From: Paenalcaligenes hominis
GTDB lineage: Bacteria; Pseudomonadota; Gammaproteobacteria; Burkholderiales; Burkholderiaceae_B
Reading direction: 5' to 3'
Assembly: GCF_011927625.1 (NCBI RefSeq)
Contig: NZ_JAATIZ010000003.1
Coordinates: forward strand, 62,001 to 126,000
Length of the DNA: 64,000 nucleotides
This document shows, one piece after another, positions 32,644 through 42,586 of the stretch (position 1 is its first letter; every line of letters begins with the position of its first letter). The notes below the pieces were generated by a model. It worked only from the letters and a program-made list of their open reading frames with translations, ran no database searches and was not told the origin of the DNA. The position numbers and the translations under genes are program-made.

Positions 32644-34503
32644 ATGAAAACCATTCCTTTTGCCTCTGATCACTCTGTTATTGAACCCGTTTTACGGCCT
32701 ACGCCTAGTGCAGAACATGTGGCTCAGTTAATTCTCCAAGGCTTCAACCGTCACTACGCCCTGTTTAGATACAGTGCGCAGCGTGCCAAAGTCTTGTTTG
32801 AGTCAGGCAATTGGGATGGTATTCAGCGTTTATCGCGCGAACGTATCGAGTATTACGACATGCGCGTACGCGAATGCGCGGCTATTTTACGCCCCACCTT
32901 AAAAAACACCACGCTCACCCCTAGTGCCGATGACAGTCAACTTAGCCCAGAACAGCAGCAATTTTGGCAACAAGTAAAAACGAAGTTTGCGCATGCGTTA
33001 GCTGGGCATAAGCAGCCCGAGTGTGCTGAAACGTTCTTTAACTCTGTATCGTGCCGTGTCTTAGCTCGTACGTACTTTAACAATGATTTTTTATTTGTAC
33101 GTCCAGCAATTGCCACTGGTTACATCGACAGCGATCTGCCGTCTTACCGCTCGTATTATCCGCTCGAGTCCGGCCTCATTTCCACACTGACCAGTGTGAT
33201 CGCTGATTTTGGTTTAGCTGCCCCCTTTGCCGACCTACCTAGCGATGTGCGTTTACTCGCCCGTCGTGTTGTCCAAGAGCTACGCAAACGCCTACCTAAA
33301 GACCCCGGCTTTCGTATTGGGCCAGACTGCCAAGTGCAGGTCTTAAACACCTTGTTTTTTCGTAACAAAGGCGCCTATATCGTGGGGCGATTCATTAATC
33401 ACTCTACTATTCACCCGTTTTCTATTCCCTTAACGCATACGCCTAGTAATCACATTGAAATTGATGCGCTATTAGATAACATCGATGACATCAGTACGCT
33501 GTTCAGTTTTACACGTGCGTATTTTTTAGTGGATATGGATGTGCCTTCGGCCTATGTGCAGTTTCTGCAATCGTTATTACCACGCAAATCAGCGGCCGAG
33601 TTCTACAACGCCATTGGTCTACAAAAACAGGGGAAAAACCTGTTTTATCGTGATTTTCTGCATCATCTGGGGCACTCTTCCGATCAGTTTGAAATGGCTC
33701 CAGGCATAGAGGGAATGGTGATGACGGTTTTCGCGTTGCCGTCTTATCCCTATGTTTTTAAAATGATTCGTGATCACATCCGCAAAAAAGGCATGGATCA
33801 CGCCACCGTTAAAAGTCGCTACCTGTTGGTAAAAAAACACGATCGTGCTGGTCGCATGGCGGACACCTGGGAGTATTCGCAAGTTGCGTTGCCTAAACGC
33901 CGCTTTTCACCGCAGCTGCTACAAGAGTTACGCACAGAGGTAGGGTCTCAGATCGAAGAAACAGGCGATCTCATTATCTTGCGCCATGTTTATATCGAAC
34001 GACGCATGTTACCGCTTAATATATACCTAAGTCGTGCTTCCGAGCACAACGTAGAGGCAGCGATTAAACAGTATGGCGATGCCATCAAAGAGCTCGCTGC
34101 AAATAATATTTTTCCAGGGGATATGCTCTATAAAAACTTTGGGCTCACCCGTTTAGGCCGTTTGGTTTTTTATGATTACGATGAAATCCAAACCATGGCT
34201 GAAATGAATTTTCGTGTTATTCCGCCTGCCCCTAACGAAGAGGCAGAAATGGCAAGCGAGCCATGGTACCCCATTGCCGCAAACGATGTGTTTCCCGAAG
34301 AATTTCGTTGGTTTTTACTGGGTGACACACGAATCCGCACCGCTTTTATGAAGCACCACGCCGATTTACTTAGTGCCGACTGGTGGAACCAATGCAAACA
34401 GCGAGTCATTCAAGGTCGCCTAGAAAATATTTACCCTTATGATTTAACCAAACGTCTGCCCCACCGTCGGGTAGACCAATCCCTTACGGATTTACCGCAT
34501 TAG
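32644..34503 (+). CDS. aceK: Isocitrate dehydrogenase kinase/phosphatase
   Basis: Bifunctional enzyme (619 residues) that phosphorylates and dephosphorylates isocitrate dehydrogenase, directing isocitrate to the glyoxylate bypass. AceK hallmarks are SCRVLARTYFNNDFLFVRPA, the regulatory N-terminal half, APGIEGMVMTVFALPSYPYVFK in the ATP loop, and the catalytic region GDMLYKNFGLTRLGRLVFYDYDEI with the two key Asp. It is tightly packed between liuA (12 nt) and the thiolase gene (9 nt), so it shares their transcript rather than that of aceA or aceB. This ties leucine catabolism, which yields acetyl-CoA, to bypass control. Confidence 0.96.
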   Translation: MKTIPFASDHSVIEPVLRPTPSAEHVAQLILQGFNRHYALFRYSAQRAKVLFESGNWDGIQRLSRERIEYYDMRVRECAAILRPTLKNTTLTPSADDSQLSPEQQQFWQQVKTKFAHALAGHKQPECAETFFNSVSCRVLARTYFNNDFLFVRPAIATGYIDSDLPSYRSYYPLESGLISTLTSVIADFGLAAPFADLPSDVRLLARRVVQELRKRLPKDPGFRIGPDCQVQVLNTLFFRNKGAYIVGRFINHSTIHPFSIPLTHTPSNHIEIDALLDNIDDISTLFSFTRAYFLVDMDVPSAYVQFLQSLLPRKSAAEFYNAIGLQKQGKNLFYRDFLHHLGHSSDQFEMAPGIEGMVMTVFALPSYPYVFKMIRDHIRKKGMDHATVKSRYLLVKKHDRAGRMADTWEYSQVALPKRRFSPQLLQELRTEVGSQIEETGDLIILRHVYIERRMLPLNIYLSRASEHNVEAAIKQYGDAIKELAANNIFPGDMLYKNFGLTRLGRLVFYDYDEIQTMAEMNFRVIPPAPNEEAEMASEPWYPIAANDVFPEEFRWFLLGDTRIRTAFMKHHADLLSADWWNQCKQRVIQGRLENIYPYDLTKRLPHRRVDQSLTDLPH

Positions 34504-34512
34504 GAGTCAAAC

Positions 34513-35694
34513 ATGTCAGATCCTGTTGTCATTCTGTCTGCTGTCCGTACCCCGATGGGTGCAATGACCGGCAGTCTCTCCGGTCTCGCGGCTCACGAGT
34601 TAGGTGCTGTTGCTATCAAGGCGGCATTAGAGCGTGCTGCCGTTAGCCCCGAGCTGGTTGACGAGGTGTTAATGGGTAACGTGCTTCAAGCCGGCCAAGG
34701 TCAAGCCCCTGCACGCCAAGCCGCCATTGGTGCTGGCTTACCCGCCAATGCCCCATGTACTACCGTACATAAAGTGTGTGGTTCGGGCCTAAAAGCTGCC
34801 ATGCTTGCTCACGACATGCTTAAAGCTGGCAGTGCTCAAATCGTAGTAGCGGGCGGCCAAGAAAGCATGAGTAACGCCCCTTATTTGTTGCTAAAAGGGC
34901 GTCAAGGCTATCGCTACGGTCACTCCACCGTGTATGACCATATGGCATTAGACGGTCTCGAAGACGCATATCAAGGCACGGCGATGGGTGTGTTAGCGGA
35001 AAGCTGTGCTGAAAAATATGCTTTTACGCGCGAAGAGCAAGATGCATTTGCCTTGGAATCTTTACGACGCGCCCGCGAAGCCACAGAAAAAGGGCATTTC
35101 AAAGCAGAAATTGCACCGGTGACGATCAGCGGCCGTAAAGGCGATACCGTGGTGGACACAGACGAAGCCCCCACACGCGCGATGCCCGAAAAAATCCCAA
35201 GCTTGCGCCCCGCTTTTAAAAAAGACGGCACAATTACTGCGGCCAACGCGTCCTCGATTTCAGATGGTGCGGCGGCTTTGGTCATCACCTTGCAATCTGT
35301 GGCCGATGCCAACCAACTCAAGCCGATCGCTAAGATCGTGGGTCACACGCAATTTGCACACGAGCCAGAGTGGTTCACCACCGCCCCTGTCGGCGCCATG
35401 CAAACGCTCTTAGACAAACTCGGCTGGACAGTAGCTGACGTGGATCTATTTGAAATTAACGAAGCCTTTGCTGTGGTCACCATGGCCGCCATGAAAGAGC
35501 TCAATATTCCTCACGATAAAGTCAATATTTACGGCGGAGCCACTGCGTTGGGTCACCCCATTGGGGCCTCAGGGGCGCGTTTAGTGGCAACACTCATCAA
35601 CGCACTGCAGCAAACCGGCGGCAAGCGTGGCATAGCTTCGCTATGTATTGGTGGCGGCGAAGCCGTCGCTTTAGCCGTAGAACTCGTCGACTAA
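34513..35694 (+). CDS. Acetyl-CoA C-acetyltransferase (thiolase)
   Basis: A 393-residue type II thiolase that interconverts acetoacetyl-CoA and two acetyl-CoA. The acylated cysteine is C89 in VCGSGLKA; NEAFAV, GGATALGHPIGASGAR and CIGGGEAVA complete the active site. In this operon it can process the acetoacetate end product of leucine degradation, after activation to the CoA ester. It follows aceK by 9 nt with a GGAG site. The gene could be called atoB, phaA or liu thiolase; the symbol is left open. An intercistronic hairpin and an 86-nt spacer separate it from liuB. Confidence 0.93.
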   Translation: MSDPVVILSAVRTPMGAMTGSLSGLAAHELGAVAIKAALERAAVSPELVDEVLMGNVLQAGQGQAPARQAAIGAGLPANAPCTTVHKVCGSGLKAAMLAHDMLKAGSAQIVVAGGQESMSNAPYLLLKGRQGYRYGHSTVYDHMALDGLEDAYQGTAMGVLAESCAEKYAFTREEQDAFALESLRRAREATEKGHFKAEIAPVTISGRKGDTVVDTDEAPTRAMPEKIPSLRPAFKKDGTITAANASSISDGAAALVITLQSVADANQLKPIAKIVGHTQFAHEPEWFTTAPVGAMQTLLDKLGWTVADVDLFEINEAFAVVTMAAMKELNIPHDKVNIYGGATALGHPIGASGARLVATLINALQQTGGKRGIASLCIGGGEAVALAVELVD

Positions 35695-35722
35695 CTCTAG
35701 GTTGACGCTCTGTGTCATAGAC

Positions 35723-35745
35723 CCGACAGGCCACAAGCCTGTCGG
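35723..35745 (+). other. Intercistronic hairpin between thiolase and liuB
   Basis: A perfect 9-bp stem (CCGACAGGC 35723-35731 with GCCTGTCGG 35737-35745) without a T tract. It may be a processing or mRNA-stability element inside the liu operon. Confidence 0.55.
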
Positions 35746-35780
35746 TACAAAATAGAATTAAATGGGGTGGCAACACAGAC

Positions 35781-37388
35781 ATGAGCATACTGAAAAGTAA
35801 AATCCAACCGCGTTCTGAGGGGTTCAAAGATAACGCACAATCTATGGCAGCGCTTATCCAAGAGCTACGCCATATCCGTCAGGAAATCGCCCAAGGAGGC
35901 AGTCCACAAGCACGCGAGCGCCATCAATCTCGTGGCAAACTACTACCTCGCGAACGCGTGGAACGCGTATTGGACCCAGGCAGTCCATTTCTAGAGCTTT
36001 CCCCTCTAGCCGCCTACAATCTCTATAACAACGAGGCTCCTGGTGCGGGGGTGATTACAGGTATCGGTCGTATCCATGGCAAGGAATGCATGATTGTGTG
36101 CAACGATGCCACCGTCAAAGGGGGCACCTACTACCCCATGACGGTAAAAAAGCACCTACGCGCCCAAGAAATAGCCCAAAAAAACCGCTTACCTTGTGTG
36201 TACTTAGTGGACTCAGGCGGCGCCAATCTCCCCAATCAGGACGAGGTCTTTCCCGACCGCGATCACTTTGGCCGTATTTTCTTTAATCAAGCCAACATGT
36301 CAGCCCAAGGTATTGCGCAAATTGCTGCTGTAATGGGTTCGTGTACGGCTGGGGGGGCATATGTGCCTGCCATGAGCGATGAGTCCATTATTGTGCGCGA
36401 CCAAGGCACCATTTTTCTAGCCGGTCCGCCCTTGGTTAAAGCGGCGACGGGCGAAGAAGTCAGTGCGGAAGACTTAGGCGGCGGCGATGTCCATACACGA
36501 CTTTCTGGCGTTGCCGACCATTTAGCGGAAAACGACGACCATGCGCTGCAGCTAGTCCGCGAAGCCGTCAGTCGCTTAACGCATCAAAAACAGTTTCCCT
36601 GGCCCCTTAAAGCCGTTAAAGAACCGCTTTATGATCCCGCTGAGCTCAATGGCATTATTCCCAATGACACGCGTAAACCCTACGATGTACGCGAAGTCAT
36701 TGCGCGCTTGGTGGATGGGTCTGAGTTCGAGGAATTTAAAGCCCGTTTTGGCACAACCTTAGTCACTGGTTTTGCTCATTTACATGGTATGCCGATTGGC
36801 ATTGTGGCCAATAACGGGGTGTTATTTTCCGAGGCAGCGCAAAAAGGCACGCACTTTATTGAGCTGTGTTGTCAGCGCAAAATTCCTCTGTTGTTTCTGC
36901 AAAACATCAGTGGCTTTATGGTGGGCAAAAAATACGAAAACGAAGGCATCGCTCGCCATGGCGCCAAAATGGTAACTGCTGTGTCTACTGCAGCCGTGCC
37001 TAAACTTACCGTTATTATTGGTGGCTCTTTTGGGGCGGGGAATTACGGTATGTGTGGTCGAGCTTACGACCCTCGCCTGCTCTTCATGTGGCCTAATGCA
37101 CGCATTTCAGTCATGGGAGGCGAGCAAGCCGCTAGCGTTCTGGCCACTATCCGCCGTGACAACTTTGAAAAGTCGGGCCAACCCTGGTCAGCCGCAGAGG
37201 AAGAAGCCTTTAAGCAGCCAATACGAGATCAATACGAACACGAAGGCAGCCCCTACTATGCCTCAGCACGTTTATGGGACGATGGCATTATCGAGCCAGC
37301 CCAAACTCGACGTGTGCTTGCGTTAGCTTTATCTGCCACCTTGAACGCCCCCATCGAAGACACGCACTTCGGTGTGTTCCGTATGTAA
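35781..37388 (+). CDS. liuB: 3-methylcrotonyl-CoA carboxylase, beta (carboxyltransferase) subunit
   Basis: Carboxyltransferase subunit (535 residues) that moves CO2 from biotin to 3-methylcrotonyl-CoA. The two crotonase-like halves show [29 protein letters not shown] and [17 protein letters not shown] in the acyl-CoA half, and [28 protein letters not shown] and [15 protein letters not shown] in the biotin half. These segments are those of methylcrotonyl- rather than propionyl-CoA carboxylases. It directly precedes the biotin subunit gene, with the two forming the usual alpha6beta6 complex. Confidence 0.95.
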   Translation: MSILKSKIQPRSEGFKDNAQSMAALIQELRHIRQEIAQGGSPQARERHQSRGKLLPRERVERVLDPGSPFLELSPLAAYNLYNNEAPGAGVITGIGRIHGKECMIVCNDATVKGGTYYPMTVKKHLRAQEIAQKNRLPCVYLVDSGGANLPNQDEVFPDRDHFGRIFFNQANMSAQGIAQIAAVMGSCTAGGAYVPAMSDESIIVRDQGTIFLAGPPLVKAATGEEVSAEDLGGGDVHTRLSGVADHLAENDDHALQLVREAVSRLTHQKQFPWPLKAVKEPLYDPAELNGIIPNDTRKPYDVREVIARLVDGSEFEEFKARFGTTLVTGFAHLHGMPIGIVANNGVLFSEAAQKGTHFIELCCQRKIPLLFLQNISGFMVGKKYENEGIARHGAKMVTAVSTAAVPKLTVIIGGSFGAGNYGMCGRAYDPRLLFMWPNARISVMGGEQAASVLATIRRDNFEKSGQPWSAAEEEAFKQPIRDQYEHEGSPYYASARLWDDGIIEPAQTRRVLALALSATLNAPIEDTHFGVFRM

Positions 37389-37404
37389 TCGGGAGCCTAC
37401 CACC

Positions 37405-39423
37405 ATGTTTGATACCGTTTTAATTGCTAACCGCGGCGAAATTGCCTGCCGTATCGCTGCCACGTGCCAGCGTTTGGGTATTCGTACCATCATGATTTAC
37501 TCCAGCGCAGACGCAGAAGCCTTGCATGTCCAAGCGGGCGATGAGGCTATCTGGGTTGGAGAGGCCGAACCTCAACACAGTTATTTGAATATTGATGCCA
37601 TTATTGCTGCAGCTAAACGCACGGGGGCGCAGGCCATTCATCCCGGCTATGGGTTTCTAGCAGAAAATGCTCAGTTTGCGCAGGCGTGTGCCGACAACAA
37701 TATTGTGTTTATTGGCCCCTCTGCCGCTTCCATTACCGCTATGGGAAACAAGTCGGCGGCCAAAGCGCTCATGGAAGCCGCTCACGTGCCGCTGGTGCCA
37801 GGCTACCATGGCAACAATCAAGACCCAGCCTTTTTGCAAGCTGAAGCCGATGCCATGGGCTATCCCGTGCTCATTAAAGCCAGCGCTGGCGGCGGTGGTA
37901 AAGGCATGCGCATCGTGGAAAAGCCCGAGCAATTCCTAGAGGCCTTATCCTCATGCAAACGCGAAGCCAAAAGTAGCTTTAGCGATGACCATGTGCTCAT
38001 CGAACGTTACTTACAAAAACCCCGCCATATTGAAATACAAGTTTTTGCAGACCAACAAGGTCAAACAGTGCATTTGTTTGAGCGTGATTGCTCAGTGCAA
38101 CGTCGCCACCAGAAAGTCATCGAAGAAGCTCCTGCTCCCGGCATGACGCCCGAACGCCGTGCCGCCATGGGCGCTGCGGCTGTTGCCGCGGCCCAAGCCG
38201 TCAATTATGTCGGTGCAGGAACGGTAGAGTTCATCTGCGAAGGCGACGCGTTCTTCTTTATGGAGATGAATACGCGTCTCCAAGTCGAGCATCCCATTAC
38301 AGAACTGATTACAGGTCATGACCTAGTTGAATGGCAGCTGCGTGTTGCTGCCGGACAGCCCTTGCCCGTACAACAAAATGACTTACACATCACGGGTCAT
38401 GCCTTCGAGGCACGCATTTACGCCGAAAACCCAGAAAACCAATTTTTGCCCTCTATAGGACGCATTGAAAAACTCGTGTGGCCCGAGCACCAAAGTTTTA
38501 CGCGCGCTGCCGTTCGGGTTGACAGTGGCATTCGGGAAGGCGACAGTATTAGCCCTTTTTATGACCCCATGATTGCCAAAGTCATTGTGCATGGGCCAAC
38601 GCGCGCCGCTGCTCTGCAAAGCCTGCGCCAAGTGCTAGCCAAGTCTTATATTTCAGGGCTACACACTAACCTGCATTTCTTATATCGGTTGGCTAGTGAT
38701 GCGGCATTTCAAGCCGGAGACGTCGATACTGGTTTTATTGAGCGACGTCACTCGCACTTGTTCCCAACCTCCACTACTGTGTCAGGCCACCATTTAGCCA
38801 TTGGCCTCGCTGCTATATTGCATGGCTTTGGTCTTTCTCATAGCGAGCAGACCCCCTTGGCAGCCGACCCCTGGGCAGTGAACGATTACTGGCGTCAGAA
38901 CGATCTGCTGGATCGTACTTTTGTATTCGAGGTCGATGGACGACCCTACACCGTACAGCTTCAACGCGAGCACAACACATGGCTTATGCAGCACGAAGGC
39001 GAGTCTGCTACGCTGCGCTGGCAAGCTCAACGCTTAGCTAATGGCACACTGGAGCTGAACGTCGTGTGGGGTGACCATAAAAAACAAGCCTACATCTACG
39101 GTCACTCTCCACAGTTCGAGATTCGTACTTCACAAGACCAGCTCTACCTTCACTATCAGGACCCTCTTGCATTAACTGAGCTTGAAAGTGAAGACCAAGG
39201 CGGCGGTCTCAGCGCACCGATGCCTGGCAAGGTATTATCCGTGGCCGTTGCACCGGGGGACACCGTTGCGGCAGGACAACTTCTGCTCGTATTAGAAGCG
39301 ATGAAAATGGAGCATTCCATTACCGCTCCTTATGGGGGGGTTGTTACAGAGTTGTTTTTTAACTCCAACGATCAAGTCACTGAAGGGGCAGCGCTATTAG
39401 CCATCGAAAAAGACCCTAGCTAA
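37405..39423 (+). CDS. liuD: 3-methylcrotonyl-CoA carboxylase, alpha (biotin) subunit
   Basis: Biotin carboxylase plus carrier subunit (672 residues). The N-terminal ATP-grasp biotin carboxylase has IANRGEIACRI, IHPGYGFLAENA, KASAGGGGKGMRIV and EMNTRLQVEHPITE. The BT-like linker domain follows, and the C-terminal biotinyl domain has EAMKMEH with the biotin lysine K634. ATG 37405 with GGGAGC at 37391-37396 is preferred to the in-frame start at 37372 that overlaps liuB. It is the last gene of the liu cluster. liuC (hydratase) and liuE (HMG-CoA lyase) are not in the window. Confidence 0.95.
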   Translation: MFDTVLIANRGEIACRIAATCQRLGIRTIMIYSSADAEALHVQAGDEAIWVGEAEPQHSYLNIDAIIAAAKRTGAQAIHPGYGFLAENAQFAQACADNNIVFIGPSAASITAMGNKSAAKALMEAAHVPLVPGYHGNNQDPAFLQAEADAMGYPVLIKASAGGGGKGMRIVEKPEQFLEALSSCKREAKSSFSDDHVLIERYLQKPRHIEIQVFADQQGQTVHLFERDCSVQRRHQKVIEEAPAPGMTPERRAAMGAAAVAAAQAVNYVGAGTVEFICEGDAFFFMEMNTRLQVEHPITELITGHDLVEWQLRVAAGQPLPVQQNDLHITGHAFEARIYAENPENQFLPSIGRIEKLVWPEHQSFTRAAVRVDSGIREGDSISPFYDPMIAKVIVHGPTRAAALQSLRQVLAKSYISGLHTNLHFLYRLASDAAFQAGDVDTGFIERRHSHLFPTSTTVSGHHLAIGLAAILHGFGLSHSEQTPLAADPWAVNDYWRQNDLLDRTFVFEVDGRPYTVQLQREHNTWLMQHEGESATLRWQAQRLANGTLELNVVWGDHKKQAYIYGHSPQFEIRTSQDQLYLHYQDPLALTELESEDQGGGLSAPMPGKVLSVAVAPGDTVAAGQLLLVLEAMKMEHSITAPYGGVVTELFFNSNDQVTEGAALLAIEKDPS

Positions 39424-39514
39424 ATTTGCACCACGGCCTAAATCAGCGTAAAGTTGACTAAACCATTGGTAGGGTCATCGGTTGGCCGTGTATTTTTTTG
39501 ATGGTAATACATTC

Positions 39515-39976
39515 ATGTTTGATATTTTGGTTTACTTGTTTGAAACCTACTATACCCCTCAAGCTTGCCCCAAAGCAGAGGTTTTGGCCCACAAACTGGC
39601 TGCTGTCGGCTTTGAAGACGAGGAAATTAGCGAAGCCTTAAGCTGGTTACATGGTCTCAGTGAGTCCGCTGCATTGCACGAGCCACTGAACGAACCGCGT
39701 CATGCCCAGAGCACACGCATTTTTACCGAGTACGAACACCAAACCCTAGGCCAAGAAGCCATCGGTTTTATTTGTTTTCTAGACAATTCTGGTGTGCTAC
39801 CCCCCGCGTTACGCGAGGTCATTATCGAGCGCGCCCAAGCGCTTAATGAGTCGCCGGTTTCGTTAACCAAAATTAAGATCGTTGCCTTAATGGTGTTATG
39901 GAACCACGAAGCAGAAATCGACCATTTAATTTTTGAAGAGTTAATCACCGACGACGAAGAACGCTGGTCCCATTAA
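39515..39976 (+). CDS. smg: Smg/DUF494 family protein
   Basis: A 153-residue cytosolic protein of the Smg (DUF494) family. The start MFDILVYLFETYY at ATG 39515 is diagnostic; EISEALSWLHGL, LGQEAIGFICFLDNSGVL, REVIIERA and VALMVLWNH follow. The frame is open from TTG 39482, but the family begins at the internal Met. No strong ribosome site is visible. In betaproteobacteria smg usually stands between dprA and a topoisomerase gene. Here dprA is absent and a large membrane-protein gene lies between smg and topB. Function unknown. Confidence 0.9.
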   Translation: MFDILVYLFETYYTPQACPKAEVLAHKLAAVGFEDEEISEALSWLHGLSESAALHEPLNEPRHAQSTRIFTEYEHQTLGQEAIGFICFLDNSGVLPPALREVIIERAQALNESPVSLTKIKIVALMVLWNHEAEIDHLIFEELITDDEERWSH

Positions 39977-39989
39977 TTTCTACTTATTC

Positions 39990-40019
39990 CACTAGAGCGG
40001 CAGCCTTGCCGCTCTAGTG
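39990..40019. terminator. Perfect 13-bp hairpin between convergent smg and membrane-protein genes
   Basis: CACTAGAGCGGCA (39990-40002) pairs with TGCCGCTCTAGTG (40007-40019) around a GCCT loop. No T tract follows on either strand, yet its place between convergent stops suggests a transcription-ending or stabilising role for both. Confidence 0.6.
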
Positions 40020-40033
40020 CGTTCTAAAACAAA

Positions 40034-42523
40034 CTAAAACGGTTGAGCTTGCTCGTCTAATAGCTCATACAGCAAGGCATCAGCCTGTTTATTTACCTTA
40101 AACACCCCAAAACGTGCGTCCTCATAGATCTCGGCTTTGCCTTCAGGAAAAAACCACGCATCGACTCCGTTCGGTAACCAATTGCCATACTGATACTGTA
40201 AACGCAATGGCACGGCTTGTTCAGGAAGGTGCTCGGTCGATGTAGAGCGTACCCATGTCGACTGTGCTGCATCCCACGTCCACACATCGCCGTTAAGCGA
40301 GTTTTCAAGGCCTACAAGCTGCGCAGCGGCCTGAGGGTATGGCTGCACATAGGCAACCACCCGTGTAGCTGTCACATCCTCATTCTCTAGCATAAGGACT
40401 TCGCTTACCTGGTCACTTAGAGCAAAGCGCAAGGCCATGTAATCCCCTTGCATCAGTGAGCGTGGATCCACTGGGGCAAGCGCTAAAATAACGGTTTCCC
40501 CTTTAGCTAATAACTGCTCTTTGCGCACCACATCCGTGACAGTCACTGCCATAATAAGCAGCCAGCCTCCGTATAAAAACCAAGTACTCCATCGCGATGG
40601 CGTTAGCGTTGGCGCTGCCGGCGTCTCTGCCTGACCCGCTTGTTCGGAACGCACATTAAAAACTAATACCCCCGCGCCAATGGCGAGTAACGCCCCACCT
40701 CGAGCTAAATCCCACGCTTTCACTGTTAAGGGTAAAGAAAGCTGGTAGTAATGAAGACCTAATGCCGCGGCAAATAAAACTAACGCAAACCAAAACAGGC
40801 GGTTCTGTTTCCAGACGTAGCTGATTACCCAAAGGCTGAGCGCAAGATTAGCCATAGGGGCTTGTGGCAACCAATAGACACTGAGTACGGCGCTAGCTGC
40901 CATCACCATTACACAAAATAGTGTGGATTGAGTACGGTAGAGGCTTAGCCCCACACAAACAGGTACCCACCAGGCCACCGCTTGATTAAAGCCTGGTGCA
41001 ACCGCCTCGATGGAAAAAATGCTAAGAATCAACCAAAATAACGTGGCCCACCACAAGGATTGCACCGCAGGTAACCAAGCGGGCTGCAGTAATAACGCCA
41101 CGCTGCAAAGCACCCAGGCGCTGACTAACAACCAAAAAATAATGGCATCTTGCCCCCACCATACTAAGTCCAAATACCACATTAGGCCGTAAAGCGCGAA
41201 CCCCCAGATGGCCACAGCGCAGCTTAATCGTACTAAATAATTGTCTTGGCTGACTCCATACAACATGGCCGATAACAGCGAGAACGCTACCACCCAAAAC
41301 ACGGTACTGCTTGGGTTCTCGACCAAAACAAGCCCCATGAATACGCAACAGCTTAGATATAAAAACAAAGGTAAGTCCCGCAGCCACACTGCGGCTTGAG
41401 GGCGACGTAACAATACCCCCATCACCACAAAGGCCACAGGGATAAACCCATACGCCAAAAGAGTCGGGTCAATGCTCCACGCGCCCAGTAATAGCCAAGC
41501 AAATAAGACCACTACGATAGCTTGCGCCAAAAGCACAAAACCTCGTAAAAACCAAGGCTCACGCCCCCGTTTCAACAAGGAAACCAATGACTCGTCCTGT
41601 GACGCTGACTCGGTATTTTGCGCTAGGCTGTGTTGCCACTGTTGGCGTAAATCACGAATTAATACGCCCGCAAGAATCAACATGGGCAAAAATAGCAGCT
41701 CGAGTACCCAGTCACTTTGCGTAAACGTCTCAATCAGCCAACCCAAAAATGATACAAAAAAAGCAGAGTAAAAAAGTGCTAGGCTCCATAAGGCGCGGCG
41801 TTGACGACTAAGATAACTGCTGACTCCCCACAGCAGCGTGGCCACTGTTAAAAACTCCCAACGGTAGGAGTTCTGTGTCATGCACCACACCACTGTGCTG
41901 CCCACAACCAAAAGCAAGCTCAGTCTAAAAATCAATTGGTGGGGGTCATCCATACGCGGTGAAAAAATACGGCTCACCCCTAACCAAAAAAGATTTAAGA
42001 GCACAAAGAAAAAGCCCACCCAATGCACGGCATACCAACGATACCAGTTCAAACCATAGGTCTCATCCATATACAAAAACAGAGCCAGGTTTGTCAAAAG
42101 CATGACAAGCAGTATGATAAATAAGGAACCAAGCCCAAAAGCCCATGGCACTAGCAAGAGCGCCCACAGCGCAAACAGCTGCCAAGGATCGGCTCCGGTT
42201 TGATAACTCTGCCCTATCAGAGCCAATAATCCGCCGACAGAGATGGCTGCTAATACATGGATTAGGCTTGATAAGCTATACGCTGACCGATACGGTTCTG
42301 GACGGTGCCACGCCAGCCACCCGGCACTGAGCACGAATACGGCTACAGTGACCTCTAATAAAGCAACACGCCCCGCTTTGGGCCAGCTAAGCCAGTTAGC
42401 AGCCACCGCCATAATCAGCGCACTGCCTAACAGCAAGGTGGCAACAATCATTGCACTACGCTGTAAAAACTGAGACCAGCTTGGCAGGCCAAGAATGGAT
42501 GGATTTAACCCTTTTACTTGCAT
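40034..42523 (-). CDS. Large multi-TM protein with DUF2157/DUF4401 and GDYxxLxY domains
   Basis: An 829-residue membrane protein. The N-terminal half looks like DUF2157 (GSALIMAVAANWLSWPKAGRVALLE, IGQSYQTGADPW), the middle like DUF4401, with some 18-20 hydrophobic helices in all. A soluble C-terminal GDYxxLxY domain follows from about residue 660, with LAKGETVILALAPVDPRSLMQGDYMALRF cut by its motif GDYMALRF and ending in an extracytoplasmic beta-rich part. These parts often occur as separate or adjacent genes, so this is a fused form. ATG 42523, with GAGG before it, is chosen over the upstream frame that would overlap topB. Divergent from topB. Function unknown. Confidence 0.75.
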   Translation of the reverse strand: MQVKGLNPSILGLPSWSQFLQRSAMIVATLLLGSALIMAVAANWLSWPKAGRVALLEVTVAVFVLSAGWLAWHRPEPYRSAYSLSSLIHVLAAISVGGLLALIGQSYQTGADPWQLFALWALLLVPWAFGLGSLFIILLVMLLTNLALFLYMDETYGLNWYRWYAVHWVGFFFVLLNLFWLGVSRIFSPRMDDPHQLIFRLSLLLVVGSTVVWCMTQNSYRWEFLTVATLLWGVSSYLSRQRRALWSLALFYSAFFVSFLGWLIETFTQSDWVLELLFLPMLILAGVLIRDLRQQWQHSLAQNTESASQDESLVSLLKRGREPWFLRGFVLLAQAIVVVLFAWLLLGAWSIDPTLLAYGFIPVAFVVMGVLLRRPQAAVWLRDLPLFLYLSCCVFMGLVLVENPSSTVFWVVAFSLLSAMLYGVSQDNYLVRLSCAVAIWGFALYGLMWYLDLVWWGQDAIIFWLLVSAWVLCSVALLLQPAWLPAVQSLWWATLFWLILSIFSIEAVAPGFNQAVAWWVPVCVGLSLYRTQSTLFCVMVMAASAVLSVYWLPQAPMANLALSLWVISYVWKQNRLFWFALVLFAAALGLHYYQLSLPLTVKAWDLARGGALLAIGAGVLVFNVRSEQAGQAETPAAPTLTPSRWSTWFLYGGWLLIMAVTVTDVVRKEQLLAKGETVILALAPVDPRSLMQGDYMALRFALSDQVSEVLMLENEDVTATRVVAYVQPYPQAAAQLVGLENSLNGDVWTWDAAQSTWVRSTSTEHLPEQAVPLRLQYQYGNWLPNGVDAWFFPEGKAEIYEDARFGVFKVNKQADALLYELLDEQAQPF

Positions 42524-42586
42524 AAAGCCTCTTACCCCTCGTATGATCTGCGCTAAGAACGCAGACTTGCTATGACGGTACACTAC

